The notes under the pieces were generated by a model. It did no database searches. It saw nothing but the letters and a program-made list of their open reading frames with translations, and had not been told where the DNA came from. The position numbers and the translations under genes are program-made. 64,000 bases of DNA from DASXZH01 sp963829965. Lineage in GTDB: Bacteria; Armatimonadota; Fimbriimonadia; Fimbriimonadales; Fimbriimonadaceae. The stretch spans positions 1-64,000 of the forward strand of contig CAWHLK010000038.1 in NCBI GenBank assembly GCA_963829965.1. Direction: 5' to 3'. Below, one piece after another: positions 39,759 to 47,635 of the stretch (the stretch's first letter is position 1; every line of letters begins with the position of its first letter).

Positions 39759-40097
39759 TTAGGACTTCATTGCCTTATTGAGGTCGCTTTCCAGCTCTTT
39801 GGCCTCTTCCGCAGGATTCGCGCCCTCTACGTCGCCGACTTTGCCGGTCTTGCTAATTTCCACTTCGTACAGCTTGCCTTTTGCGGCAACGTAGACCGCA
39901 TAACCCCACGCCCCATCGTCGAACTCGTAAACGGCCTCGATCGCCTTTCCGCTGGTTCGCGCTTCCGCGACCTTCATCGCCTCCCAAGGCGTTATTTTTC
40001 CGACGCGGTCTTGAAGAGCGTTTTCGAATCCGTAGGCGGCAATGGCAACACTGGCGAATGCGATAAAGATCAATGACTTTGAGAATGGGGTCTTCAT
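39759..40097 (-). CDS. Secreted PepSY-domain protein
   Basis: A 112-residue protein with a signal peptide (SLIFIAFASVAIAAYG) and a PepSY-like fold: KITPWEAMKVAEARTSGKAI, then AVYEFDDGAWGYAVYVAAKG and KLYEVEISKTGKV. PepSY domains are often found beside two-component systems that sense envelope or metal stress. It is the first gene of the operon with the response regulator and kinase (14 bp spacing), so it probably modulates or reports to the kinase in the periplasm. The gap 40.10-40.52 kb upstream holds the copy G promoter element and nothing else I can identify. Confidence 0.8.
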   Translation of the reverse strand: MKTPFSKSLIFIAFASVAIAAYGFENALQDRVGKITPWEAMKVAEARTSGKAIEAVYEFDDGAWGYAVYVAAKGKLYEVEISKTGKVGDVEGANPAEEAKELESDLNKAMKS

Positions 40098-40483
40098 TAG
40101 TTTTCCTCCGTGAACAGGTTTCCCTGGTTCTCATCCATATTGATCCCTTGATTGAAGGGAAGTGCTGAGAGAAATCTCAGCTTTGACGAGTCCCCCGCTA
40201 CCCAAGTCGTAACTTCGGTGCAGAGCGCGACCATGACTGCAACCTTGGGTTCAATTACGAAACAGATTTCCATTTAGGTGATACCTGCGGGAGTCCAATC
40301 CATTATTCCGGCGCCCAATGGGGTCGAAGGCGGTTCCGACTTCTACGCTTATGTGCTTTCCACTGCTCTGTCAGGCAGTTCTGGACAAATGGTGTCAATC
40401 TCAACCACCGGTCCCATAAGCTACCATCACTGCGACTGTGGGAAACAGCAGTAAAAGATTGCAGTTCACGGTTACGCCTTGAG

Positions 40484-40506
40484 TTTGTCACGCCCTTGTC
40501 ACGGCC
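40484..40506 (+). promoter_or_regulatory. Conserved upstream element of array copy G
   Basis: TTTGTCACGCCCTTGTCACG, homologous to the element at 36687 upstream of copy F and about 40 bp before the start codon. Confidence 0.5.
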
Positions 40507-40524
40507 GCGGCCCATCATGACCGT

Positions 40525-41595
40525 ATGAAGCTGAGAAATGGACTCATCTGCATGCTCGCAGTATTTGCGGCGCTCTCGCCCATTTGCGCCAAGGCCCAGA
40601 CGGAGTTTCCGCCCGCCTATAACAATCAGGCCCACTACGCGGTAGGCGATCTGGTCACCGATTACGGCAATATCTACCGGTGCGAGGTCGCAGTTACCAA
40701 GCCCTATATCGATCCTTCCGTCAGCTATAAGAACTGGGAGCTGTTCTACGTAAGGAACAACACCACCCTGGTGATTGGCGTTCAGCAGGCTTTTCCCGAT
40801 CTGGCAACCGCCTGGACTTATGCTCGAAACTCCAGAGTCGCGCCCTCGGTTTACCTGCACCTCAGCATTAGCACGGCTGACGGCTTGCTGAACGAATCGT
40901 TTAACTCACCACTCAATTTGGACAGTAATTCGGGCTCGCAGGTATCGATCATCGGTGACAGTGAGGCGAATATCACCTTGACCTTCCCAAACACTTCGGG
41001 ATTCTATCTTGATACCAATCACGCCTTTGGCAGCATCTCGCACGTATCGCTCGTTGGTACGTTGGGTGGTGGCGACGGTATCTACGCGGGGACGGGGGCT
41101 TCCTATGCGGACATTGACAACGCGTCGATCAAGGGTTTCGGCATCAATATTTACGCCGGGCAGTGCGCGACCATCTTTTTAGATCAGAACATTACGCTGG
41201 CCAGCAGTGGCAGCCAGGTCTGCCTCGCCGATACGGGAGCTTCGATCATCTTCTATGAAGGGGTGACCACAACCGGAACGTCAGCGGGCGGAACGGAGGA
41301 CCTTTATGCCAATCATGGAGGTCGGATCAGCGCCGAATACTCAAACATCCAAGACGTCTATACCGCTGCGTACGCGAGCAATGGAGGCTATGTGGATGTG
41401 AGCCATTCCACGTTTACGAACTATCACTTCGGTTGTTTCGCCGACTTCGGCGGCAATATCACAGCCGAGGACTGCATTCTTAACGGCGCCAGCGGTGTGG
41501 ACTTGCTGGCGAACCACATGGCGACCATCGATGCGATCGGCGACTCAACGATGAACACTTCCGTCGGGGGCGGAGCGATGATATTTACATCGTGA
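40525..41595 (+). CDS. Array copy G: intact secreted CBM-like/beta-helix protein
   Basis: A 356-residue intact reference member. Signal peptide MKLRNGLICMLAVFAALSPI to AKAQ. Module 1 (about 25-75): TEFPPAYNNQAHYAVGDLVT, YRCEVAVTKPY, YKNWELFYVR. The spacing of aromatic and Gly residues (GDLVT.YG..YRC....W) resembles CBM5/12-type chitin-binding modules. Module 2 (about 75-150): QAFPDLATAWTYARNSRVAP, YLHLS, SPLNLDSNSGSQVSIIGD. Module 3: a right-handed beta-helix-like domain (GGRISAEYSNIQDVYTAAYA, GGYVDVSHSTFTNYHFGCFA). No catalytic motif is visible. It would be extracellular, probably binding a polysaccharide. The frame has no defects. Confidence 0.82.
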   Translation: MKLRNGLICMLAVFAALSPICAKAQTEFPPAYNNQAHYAVGDLVTDYGNIYRCEVAVTKPYIDPSVSYKNWELFYVRNNTTLVIGVQQAFPDLATAWTYARNSRVAPSVYLHLSISTADGLLNESFNSPLNLDSNSGSQVSIIGDSEANITLTFPNTSGFYLDTNHAFGSISHVSLVGTLGGGDGIYAGTGASYADIDNASIKGFGINIYAGQCATIFLDQNITLASSGSQVCLADTGASIIFYEGVTTTGTSAGGTEDLYANHGGRISAEYSNIQDVYTAAYASNGGYVDVSHSTFTNYHFGCFADFGGNITAEDCILNGASGVDLLANHMATIDAIGDSTMNTSVGGGAMIFTS

Positions 41596-41596
41596 C

Positions 41597-41869
41597 GAGT
41601 GATAGGTGTATCTACATTTGAGCATCGTTACAACTCAGGGTGATTTCAGCGAGTCCCTGAACAATGCGATCTTGCTGGATATGGACAATGGCTCTCAGAT
41701 CTCGCTCATGGGAGACAACGCTAGCAACATTCAGCTCAGCTTCGCCAATACGAACGGATTCACTACACCAATGATTTCTTTGCCTATGACGGGGGCGCCA
41801 TCGATGCCAATGGGATGACCACAAACTATTCGGCCACGAATAGGAACGGGATTTACATTAGCAAGTAAT
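41597..41869 (+). pseudogene. Array copy H: internal fragment
   Basis: The stretch starts abruptly at YLHLSIVTTQGDFSESLNNA, corresponding to the middle module, continues through LLDMDNGSQISLMGDNASNI, then shifts frame and ends NGIYISK. It has neither the signal/N-terminal module nor the beta-helix end. It lies directly after copy G and 45 bp before copy I, so it may be left over from a deletion between two tandem genes. Confidence 0.65.
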
Positions 41870-41914
41870 ACCAAGGAAACAGGTACAACTTCAGCCAAAG
41901 TTGGGAGGTATTAG

Positions 41915-42982
41915 ATGTTCACCGGTCGTTCCGCGCGCTTTGTCCTTGTTTTTGCGTCATTGCTCATAGTCCTAACCCAAGCTCGGGGCCAAACGGAATT
42001 TCCTCCTGCTTACAATAACCAAGCCCACTACGCGGTGGGAGACCTCGTGACCGACTACGGCAACATCTACCGCTGCGAGGCCGCCGTCACAAAGCCGTAT
42101 TTGGATCCCTCGAAGACCTACCAGAATTGGGAGCTCTTTTACGTCCGTAGCGGCACCACGATTCCGATTGGCGTGGGGCAGACTTTTCCAACCCTCGCTA
42201 TTGCCTGGAACTATGTGAGGAATGCGCGGGTAGCGACGGCGGCGTACCTGCATCTCAGCATCGTCACCACCGGTGGAAGCTTCGGCGAGTCCTTTAGCGC
42301 TCCCCTTAGTCTCGACATGGACACCGGCTCCCAGGTATCCATCATTGGGGACTCCGGCGCTATTTCTCTAAACTTCCCGAACACCTCGGGCCTAACCATC
42401 GATTCGGGGCACAGCTTCGGAAGCATTTCATCCATCGCCTTGGCCGGTGGGTCCACCAGCGATGCCGTTTATGCAGGGAGCAATGCCTCGATCACGAACC
42501 TAAGTTTCTCCGACATCACCGGCTTTAACTACCAGATTTATGCCGAGCAATCGGCGCAGATTCTCTGCGGCGAAGGCATGGTTCTTACCAACACCTTCAA
42601 TTACGGCTGCTATGCAACCAATGGGGGATCCATCCAGTTTAATGCCCCCCTTTATTTTACGGGAAGTATCGGCTCTGGAGACGGACTCGAGGCGATCCAC
42701 GGGGGCCGGATAGTTGCGCAATACGCCAACATCACGGGCGGCTATAACGGTGCTTACGCCGCTTACGGGGGCATTATTCAATGCGATGACAGTACTTTCA
42801 AAAACTGCAGCAACGCATGCCAGGCAGTCTATGGAGGCAACATCAAAACGGAGGGCTCCACCTTCACAGCTTCGACCAACTACGATCTCAGCGCAAGCTA
42901 TCTTGGCTTCATTGACGCGTATGGCTACGCGGGAACGGGCGCTTCGGCCACGAATGGCGGCGTTATATTCGCGCCCCAATGA
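41915..42982 (+). CDS. Array copy I: intact secreted CBM-like/beta-helix protein
   Basis: A 355-residue intact member with a good ribosome-binding site (GGGAGG 7 bp before ATG). Signal peptide ARFVLVFASLLIVLTQARGQ, then TEFPPAYNNQAHYAVGDLVT and IYRCEAAVTKPYLDPSKTYQ, nearly the family consensus. The beta-helix region contains repeats NYGCYATNGGSIQFNAPLYF, YNGAYAAYGGIIQCDDSTFK and NACQAVYGGNIKTEGSTFTA, about 22 residues per turn with a Cys/Ala-Tyr-Gly-Gly corner. The C-terminus ATNGGVIFAPQ resembles NGGQIGLN and NGGQVLFN of other copies, so the last strand is conserved. Extracellular; ligand unknown. Confidence 0.82.
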   Translation: MFTGRSARFVLVFASLLIVLTQARGQTEFPPAYNNQAHYAVGDLVTDYGNIYRCEAAVTKPYLDPSKTYQNWELFYVRSGTTIPIGVGQTFPTLAIAWNYVRNARVATAAYLHLSIVTTGGSFGESFSAPLSLDMDTGSQVSIIGDSGAISLNFPNTSGLTIDSGHSFGSISSIALAGGSTSDAVYAGSNASITNLSFSDITGFNYQIYAEQSAQILCGEGMVLTNTFNYGCYATNGGSIQFNAPLYFTGSIGSGDGLEAIHGGRIVAQYANITGGYNGAYAAYGGIIQCDDSTFKNCSNACQAVYGGNIKTEGSTFTASTNYDLSASYLGFIDAYGYAGTGASATNGGVIFAPQ

Positions 42983-43014
42983 TTCAGCTGAATTAGCAAC
43001 GCGCTGCTTGCCAT

Positions 43015-43142
43015 TTGTACCCTTTAACGACGCCGCCGGCGGGTTCGACTTGACCGCGAGGCACCTCGGGATTATCGATGCCATAGGCGATTCAACAGTG
43101 AACACGGCGGCGGTCAGCGGAGCAATGATCTTTGCGTCCTAG
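43015..43142 (+). pseudogene. Array copy J: 3' fragment, adjoining the IS21 insertion
   Basis: The peptide LTARHLGIIDAIGDSTVNTA, ending SGAMIFAS, matches the end of copy G (LLANHMATIDAIGDSTMNTS, GGAMIFTS). Nothing upstream belongs to this copy. Its stop codon TAG lies inside the CTAGC target duplication of the IS21 element. It marks the right end of the array. Confidence 0.65.
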
Positions 43143-43288
43143 CTGCAGAATCTCGCGCAAAGCGAACAGGAGTGGCGGAATAAGCGAACACCTGTGGCGC
43201 AATTAACGAACAGGAGTGGCGGGCAAAGCGAACACCGCCTTTCGTAAGATTCCAAGCTGTCTTTTCTGAGGGCTCCTCGTCCCGCCTC

Positions 43289-44890
43289 ATGCCTCCCGTG
43301 TCATCGGGAGTTAAGGAGCGTGAGGTGGCAAGGAAACCCATCCAGATGAACAAAATTCGAGAGTTAATCCGTTTGAGGCTCGACCGAGACGCGAGCCTAA
43401 GTGAGATAGCCTGTGCCTGCGACATTTCTCGCACGACGGCTAGTGAGTATTGTGCGAGGATCCGGGCATCGGGCCTTTCTTGGCCCTGCGCTGTGGATCT
43501 GTCGGACGACGATCTCCACGGCATCCTGTTCCCGGCCGAGGAGAACTCGGCTGCATCCATGCGAGGCCTTCCCGACTTTGCGGAGATTCGCCGCGAGATG
43601 ACTCGCAAGGGGGTGACGCTGAAGCTGCTTTGGCAAGAGTACAAGGCGGTTAATCCGCGAGGGTGCAGTTACAGCCGCTTCGCGAGGCATTACGCCCAGT
43701 GGCGGAAAAACTCCGACCTCAGGATGATCCAACACCACAAAGCCGGCCAGAAGATGTTCGCTGACTGGGCAGGACTCAAGATGGAGATCACCGATCCGGG
43801 GACGGGGGAAGTGTGGCAGGCGCCGGTATTCGTTTCCGCGTTGGGCGCCAGCCAATATTTGTTCGCCAAACTTTACGAGAGTGAAGAGCTGAAGTGGTGG
43901 CTGCGGGCACACGTCGAGGCGTTCGAAGACCTTGGCGCGGTTCCGGAAATTGTAGTGCCTGACAACCTGAAGACCGGGGTTCAAAAGCCATGCAGATACG
44001 AGCCTGCCCTGAACCCCTCGTACGCCGAACTCGCCCGGTTTTATGGCGTAGCGGTGATCCCCACCAGACCTTACAAACCCAGGGACAAAGCCAAGGTGGA
44101 AAACGGTGTGCAGCAGGTGGAGCGCTGGGCACTCGCACCCCTCAGGGACCGGACGTTCTTTTCTCTGGGTGAGGCGAACGAGGCTCTTCAAGAGAAGATC
44201 CGCGAGATTAACGAGAAAATCATGAAAGGGCCAAACCGCTCGCGGAAGGAACTCTTCGAACTCGAAGACAGGCCCGCGATGCGCCCTTTGCCGGAAAGCC
44301 GCTACGAATATGCCGAGTGGAAGAGATTCAAGGTCGGTCCGGACTACCATGTGCTGATCGAGGGCCGGCCTTACAGCGTTCCGTTCACGCTCTGCGGCAA
44401 GCACGTGGACGTGCGGATCGCCTCCAGCGTGGTGGAGGTGTTCCACTTAAGCGGCCGCGTCGCCTCGCACATACGGTCCATCGGAGGAAGAGCCCCTAAA
44501 ACAAACCCCGAGCATATGCCCGAGGGTCACAAAGAGCAAGCCGCATGGACTCCCGCAAGGATGATCCGATGGGCAGCAAGCATCGGCCCGAACGCAGCCG
44601 ATTTCGCGCAAGGACTGCTGGAAGGTAAAGTCCATCCCGAACACGGCTTCCGCATGTGCATGGGTGTCATAAGCCTTGCTAAACGTTACGGCCCCACACG
44701 CGTAGAAGCGGCCTGCGCCAGAGCCCTTTCGCTTGGCGCGATGAGCTACCGAACCGTGAAGCATATGTTGGAGAAGGGGCTTGAAGCCGCCCCCATTCAG
44801 TCGGAATTACCAGCCTTGCCAACCCACGACAACGTCCGCGGCGGCTCATATTACAGTTCTCAGGAGGCTACATGCGCCAAATCACGCTAG
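43289..44890 (+). CDS. istA: IS21 family transposase IstA
   Basis: A 533-residue DDE transposase. The N-terminal HTH is seen in SLSEIACACDISRTTASEYC. The catalytic domain has D in KMFADWAGLKMEI, D in IVVPDNLKTGV and E in KAKVENGVQQVERW. The C-terminal beta-barrel (YHVLIEGRPYSVPFTLCGKH) is typical of IstA. It overlaps istB by 19 bp, as usual in IS21. The start may be further in (GTG 43325 or ATG 43346). It catalyses strand transfer at the repeat-rich ends, helped by IstB. Confidence 0.95.
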   Translation: MPPVSSGVKEREVARKPIQMNKIRELIRLRLDRDASLSEIACACDISRTTASEYCARIRASGLSWPCAVDLSDDDLHGILFPAEENSAASMRGLPDFAEIRREMTRKGVTLKLLWQEYKAVNPRGCSYSRFARHYAQWRKNSDLRMIQHHKAGQKMFADWAGLKMEITDPGTGEVWQAPVFVSALGASQYLFAKLYESEELKWWLRAHVEAFEDLGAVPEIVVPDNLKTGVQKPCRYEPALNPSYAELARFYGVAVIPTRPYKPRDKAKVENGVQQVERWALAPLRDRTFFSLGEANEALQEKIREINEKIMKGPNRSRKELFELEDRPAMRPLPESRYEYAEWKRFKVGPDYHVLIEGRPYSVPFTLCGKHVDVRIASSVVEVFHLSGRVASHIRSIGGRAPKTNPEHMPEGHKEQAAWTPARMIRWAASIGPNAADFAQGLLEGKVHPEHGFRMCMGVISLAKRYGPTRVEAACARALSLGAMSYRTVKHMLEKGLEAAPIQSELPALPTHDNVRGGSYYSSQEATCAKSR

Positions 44891-45636
44891 ATCGGCTTTA
44901 CGGACTCAGGCTGCACGGCATGAGAGAGGCCTTGAAAGAGCAGGTCGACAAGGGGGGCTTTGAGTCTCTTTCCTTCGACGAGCGGCTCGGTCTGTTAATC
45001 GAAGCGGAGGACGCATGGAGACTCAGCAACAGAATCCTGGTTCGGGTCCGGAAAGCCAAAATCAGGCAGAACGCGAGAATCGAGGAACTCGACTACCGCA
45101 CCGCCAGAAACATCGACAAGGCGATGCTCGATTCGCTCGCGTCGTGCCGGTGGCTCAAGGAAAAACGAAATGTCATCCTTGTTGGCCCCACCGGGGTTGG
45201 GAAGACCTTTTTGTCGTCCGCCCTGACCCTCAGAGCTTGTGAAGAAGGTTTCTCAGCAAGATATCTCAGAGCGCCCAGGCTACTACACGATCTCGATATC
45301 GCAAGAGCCGACGGAACCTACAAGAACAAGCTCTCAGCCCTAAACCACGTGGACCTGATTGTCCTCGACGACTGGCTGATCGCTCCCCTACAAGACGCCC
45401 ACCGGCGTGATTTGCTCGAAATCCTAGACGATCGGTACGACACCAAATCCACCTTGATCGCAACCCAGTTGCCGGTCGAACTCTGGCACGAAGCCATTGG
45501 GGACGCAACCCTGGCCGACGCCATCCTCGACCGCCTCGTCCACAACGCGTACCGATTGGAAATTAAAGGGGAGTCAATGCGAAAAGCGCGCGGACTCTCC
45601 CAAAGCGGTATCATCGACCAGTCACCGAGTCCTTGA
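44872..45636 (+). CDS. istB: IS21 family helper ATPase IstB
   Basis: A 254-residue AAA+ ATPase with Walker A GPTGVGKTFLSSAL and Walker B HVDLIVLDDWLIAP, plus the N-terminal IstB segment (LYGLRLHGMREALKEQVDKG). IstB forms an oligomer on target DNA and stimulates IstA. It overlaps istA. It is complete and in frame, so the element appears functional. Confidence 0.95.
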   Translation: MRQITLDRLYGLRLHGMREALKEQVDKGGFESLSFDERLGLLIEAEDAWRLSNRILVRVRKAKIRQNARIEELDYRTARNIDKAMLDSLASCRWLKEKRNVILVGPTGVGKTFLSSALTLRACEEGFSARYLRAPRLLHDLDIARADGTYKNKLSALNHVDLIVLDDWLIAPLQDAHRRDLLEILDDRYDTKSTLIATQLPVELWHEAIGDATLADAILDRLVHNAYRLEIKGESMRKARGLSQSGIIDQSPSP

Positions 45637-45911
45637 AATACAGCCGGAATCTTTCAAAAGGAGAGGGTGTTCGCTTTGAGCGCCACTGCTGTTCGGAAAT
45701 TCCGCCACTGCTGTTCGCTTATTTCGCCACTGGGTGTTCGCTTTCGCGAGAATGCGCACTAGCCGGCTAGCCTTAGATTTCGCGTCGCCTTGTTGGGCTC
45801 ATCGGCCCTATATTCAACATTAATTTGCAATGTCGAGAAATTCGAGGAACTCCTGCTCGTTTACGATTGCCACAAACCACTATTTAGGTTCAAAGTGACT
45901 CCGAAAAGGGG

Positions 45912-45917
45912 TATAAT
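45912..45917 (+). promoter_or_regulatory. Candidate -10 box TATAAT, leaderless-type
   Basis: TATAAT ends only 5 bp before ATG 45923, with TTCAAA-like sequence about 17 bp upstream as a possible -35. A transcript from here would have almost no leader. The rest of the 45.76-45.92 kb gap shows nothing else. Confidence 0.5.
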
Positions 45918-45922
45918 CAGGC

Positions 45923-46168
45923 ATGTCAGTCAAAGGCGCGAAAGCCAGGAACAAACGCATTCAATGCGTGATTGACGTACCGCCTGAAAATGAGGGCGAA
46001 CCACCGTTAGAACTCGATCTGGTTAAGATCGTTTGGGCGCTGGTTTCCGACAAGTCTAGTCGCTTGGATAACAAGGTCGCAATCAAAGACTCTGACACAA
46101 GCGGCGATTTCAGTCTCAATATTTCCAAGAGCAAGGCAAATGACGCCTGGGAAATTACTTGGTGGTAG
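45923..46168 (+). CDS. Small hypothetical protein (81 aa), first gene of island operon
   Basis: A small soluble protein: MSVKGAKARNKRIQCVIDVP, LVKIVWALVSDKSSRLDNKV, ending SKANDAWEITWW. There is no signal or TM segment. It is 40 bp upstream of the VWA gene and in the same direction, with a leaderless-type promoter. It may be a dedicated partner of the VWA protein, but this is inferred from order only. No known family is recognised. Confidence 0.55.
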   Translation: MSVKGAKARNKRIQCVIDVPPENEGEPPLELDLVKIVWALVSDKSSRLDNKVAIKDSDTSGDFSLNISKSKANDAWEITWW

Positions 46169-46208
46169 CGCATTCCCCCCATCGATAGTTGCGAAGGAGC
46201 AAGAAAGA

Positions 46209-46862
46209 ATGAAACAGGGACACACAGACATCACCGTCGTTTTAGACCGATCAGGTTCGATGACTCCGTTGATTGACGAGACAATCGGCGGTTACAACAC
46301 TTTTCTCAAGGGCCAGAAAGAGGCTCCTGGTGAAGCTAAGTTGACGCTGGTCCAGTTCGACACTCAATATGAGTTCTTGGAGACGGGCGTTGACATCAAG
46401 GGGGCCAAGCCTCTCGATTCCAAGAGATATGTGCCAAGAGGCGCTACTGCATTGCTCGATGCAGTTGGACGGTCGATAAACGAGGCAGGAGCGAGATTTG
46501 CGGCTATGGATGAATCCGAGCGGCCCGAACTCGTGGTTTTCGTGATTCTTACCGATGGCGAAGAAAACTCCTCCATGGAGTTCACGAAGGATCAGATCAA
46601 GTCGACGATCGAACACCAAACTGAGGTTTACAGATGGAGCTTTGTCTATCTCGGGGCCGACCAGGATTCTTTCGCTGAGGCTGGCGGGATGGGTATCCAG
46701 GCTCACAAAACGATGAACATCTCCAAGAACTCACGAAGCATGGATTTGGCTTATCGATCTGTTAGTGAGAAACTCAGGACGGCTCGCGGGGGCGGCGGCA
46801 CTGCGGCGATGGATTGGACTGACCAAGATCGACAACTGCAAGAGCAGGTGGCAAAGGAATAG
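46209..46862 (+). CDS. VWA-domain protein with MIDAS motif
   Basis: A 217-residue protein that is essentially one von Willebrand A domain. The metal-site residues are in ITVVLDRSGSMTPLI (DxSGS form), the Thr in RGATALLDAVGRSI and the Asp in VVFVILTDGEENSS. It is cytoplasmic. ATG 46209 has GAAGGAG about 12 bp upstream. VWA proteins usually mediate metal-dependent protein assembly, and stand-alone ones occur in several stress and defence modules. It precedes the UDG-like gene by 9 bp, so the two are cotranscribed. The partner is not known. Confidence 0.85.
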   Translation: MKQGHTDITVVLDRSGSMTPLIDETIGGYNTFLKGQKEAPGEAKLTLVQFDTQYEFLETGVDIKGAKPLDSKRYVPRGATALLDAVGRSINEAGARFAAMDESERPELVVFVILTDGEENSSMEFTKDQIKSTIEHQTEVYRWSFVYLGADQDSFAEAGGMGIQAHKTMNISKNSRSMDLAYRSVSEKLRTARGGGGTAAMDWTDQDRQLQEQVAKE

Positions 46863-46871
46863 TTGAAGTTA

Positions 46872-47635
46872 ATGGATGCCGTACTCAAAGAACTTGTTGT
46901 TGAAACCTGGCGAGCTTTCGAGAAAACCCATATCGATTGCCTCGTTAAACCTGCAATTCCCATTCTGTTTTTTGGAAATTTTCGGGGCTTTCATGGATTC
47001 TGACCTTCGGGTTATCACGGTGGGATTGAATCCCTCTCTCGTTGAGTTTCCCGAAGGCGATCCCTTGTCCAGGTTTCCAGCCGCTTGGCAACTTGCCAAA
47101 TCGGGGTGTTCCTCAGAGGAGGACTATGAAGCTTATGTTGAGGCGCTTTCTTCGTATTTCAAGGAACATCCCTATAAAAAGTGGTTCGACCCTGCATTTG
47201 GCGGATTATTGAAAGGCGTGGGGGCCAACTTTTATGGAGGTAAGAATGTCGCTCTCCATACCGATTTGTGTTCGCCATTTGCTACAAATCCAACTTGGAG
47301 CGGCCTTCCTCGGAATGAAAAGGAACTCCTCATGGATTCAAGGAGTAGCCCTTTGGCATCGGCTGGTGGAACTGCTCGAACCTGATCTCATCTTTATCTC
47401 AGTTGCCAAAGGGCATCTCCCAAAACTGAGATTCAAAGCACTGAGCCCTTGGGAAACACTGCATCGTATAGAGCGAGACAACCCCTATACAATAGAGGGT
47501 TGCCGACTCCAGGTCAGCCCAAACAAGTCGAGCTTGACCGTTTTTGGGAAGGCCTCGCAGTTACCATTTGGCACGGTCTCCTCAAAGGCGAAGCACTTGA
47601 TTGGACAAGAAATATTGGAGTTAGTCCGTGGCTGA
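46872..47635 (+). CDS. Uracil-DNA-glycosylase-like protein (frameshifts near 46980 and 47345)
   Basis: The reading starts at ATG 46872 (MDAVLKELVVETWRAFEKTH to IPILFFGN), shifts in a GGGG tract near 46980 and goes on as DSDLRVITVGLNPSLVEFPE. GLNPS is the active-site-like motif of the UDG superfamily. ALHTDLCSPFATNPTWSGLP follows, then a shift near 47345 to GVALWHRLVELLEPDLIFIS and FGTVSSKAKHLIGQEILELV. About 250 residues. The true substrate is not clear; base excision or nucleic-acid recognition is inferred from the fold motif. The end overlaps the next gene by 8 bp. Confidence 0.6.

Larger units (their letters stand above)
43144..45758 (+). mobile_element. IS21-family insertion sequence with 5-bp CTAGC target duplication
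   Basis: The ends start TGC and finish GCA. Each end carries several repeats of AGCGAACA(C/G) and (C/A)AGTGGCG words, inverted relative to each other: left 43155-43245, right 45665-45750. Such multiple terminal repeats are typical of IS21. CTAGC at 43139-43143 is repeated at 45759-45763. The element carries istA and istB. The clean duplication and intact genes suggest a recent insertion. Confidence 0.92.

Noticed and set aside
29895..43142. Diversity-generating retroelement as the source of array variation
   Set aside because: I find no reverse transcriptase gene and no template/variable repeat pair in the window.
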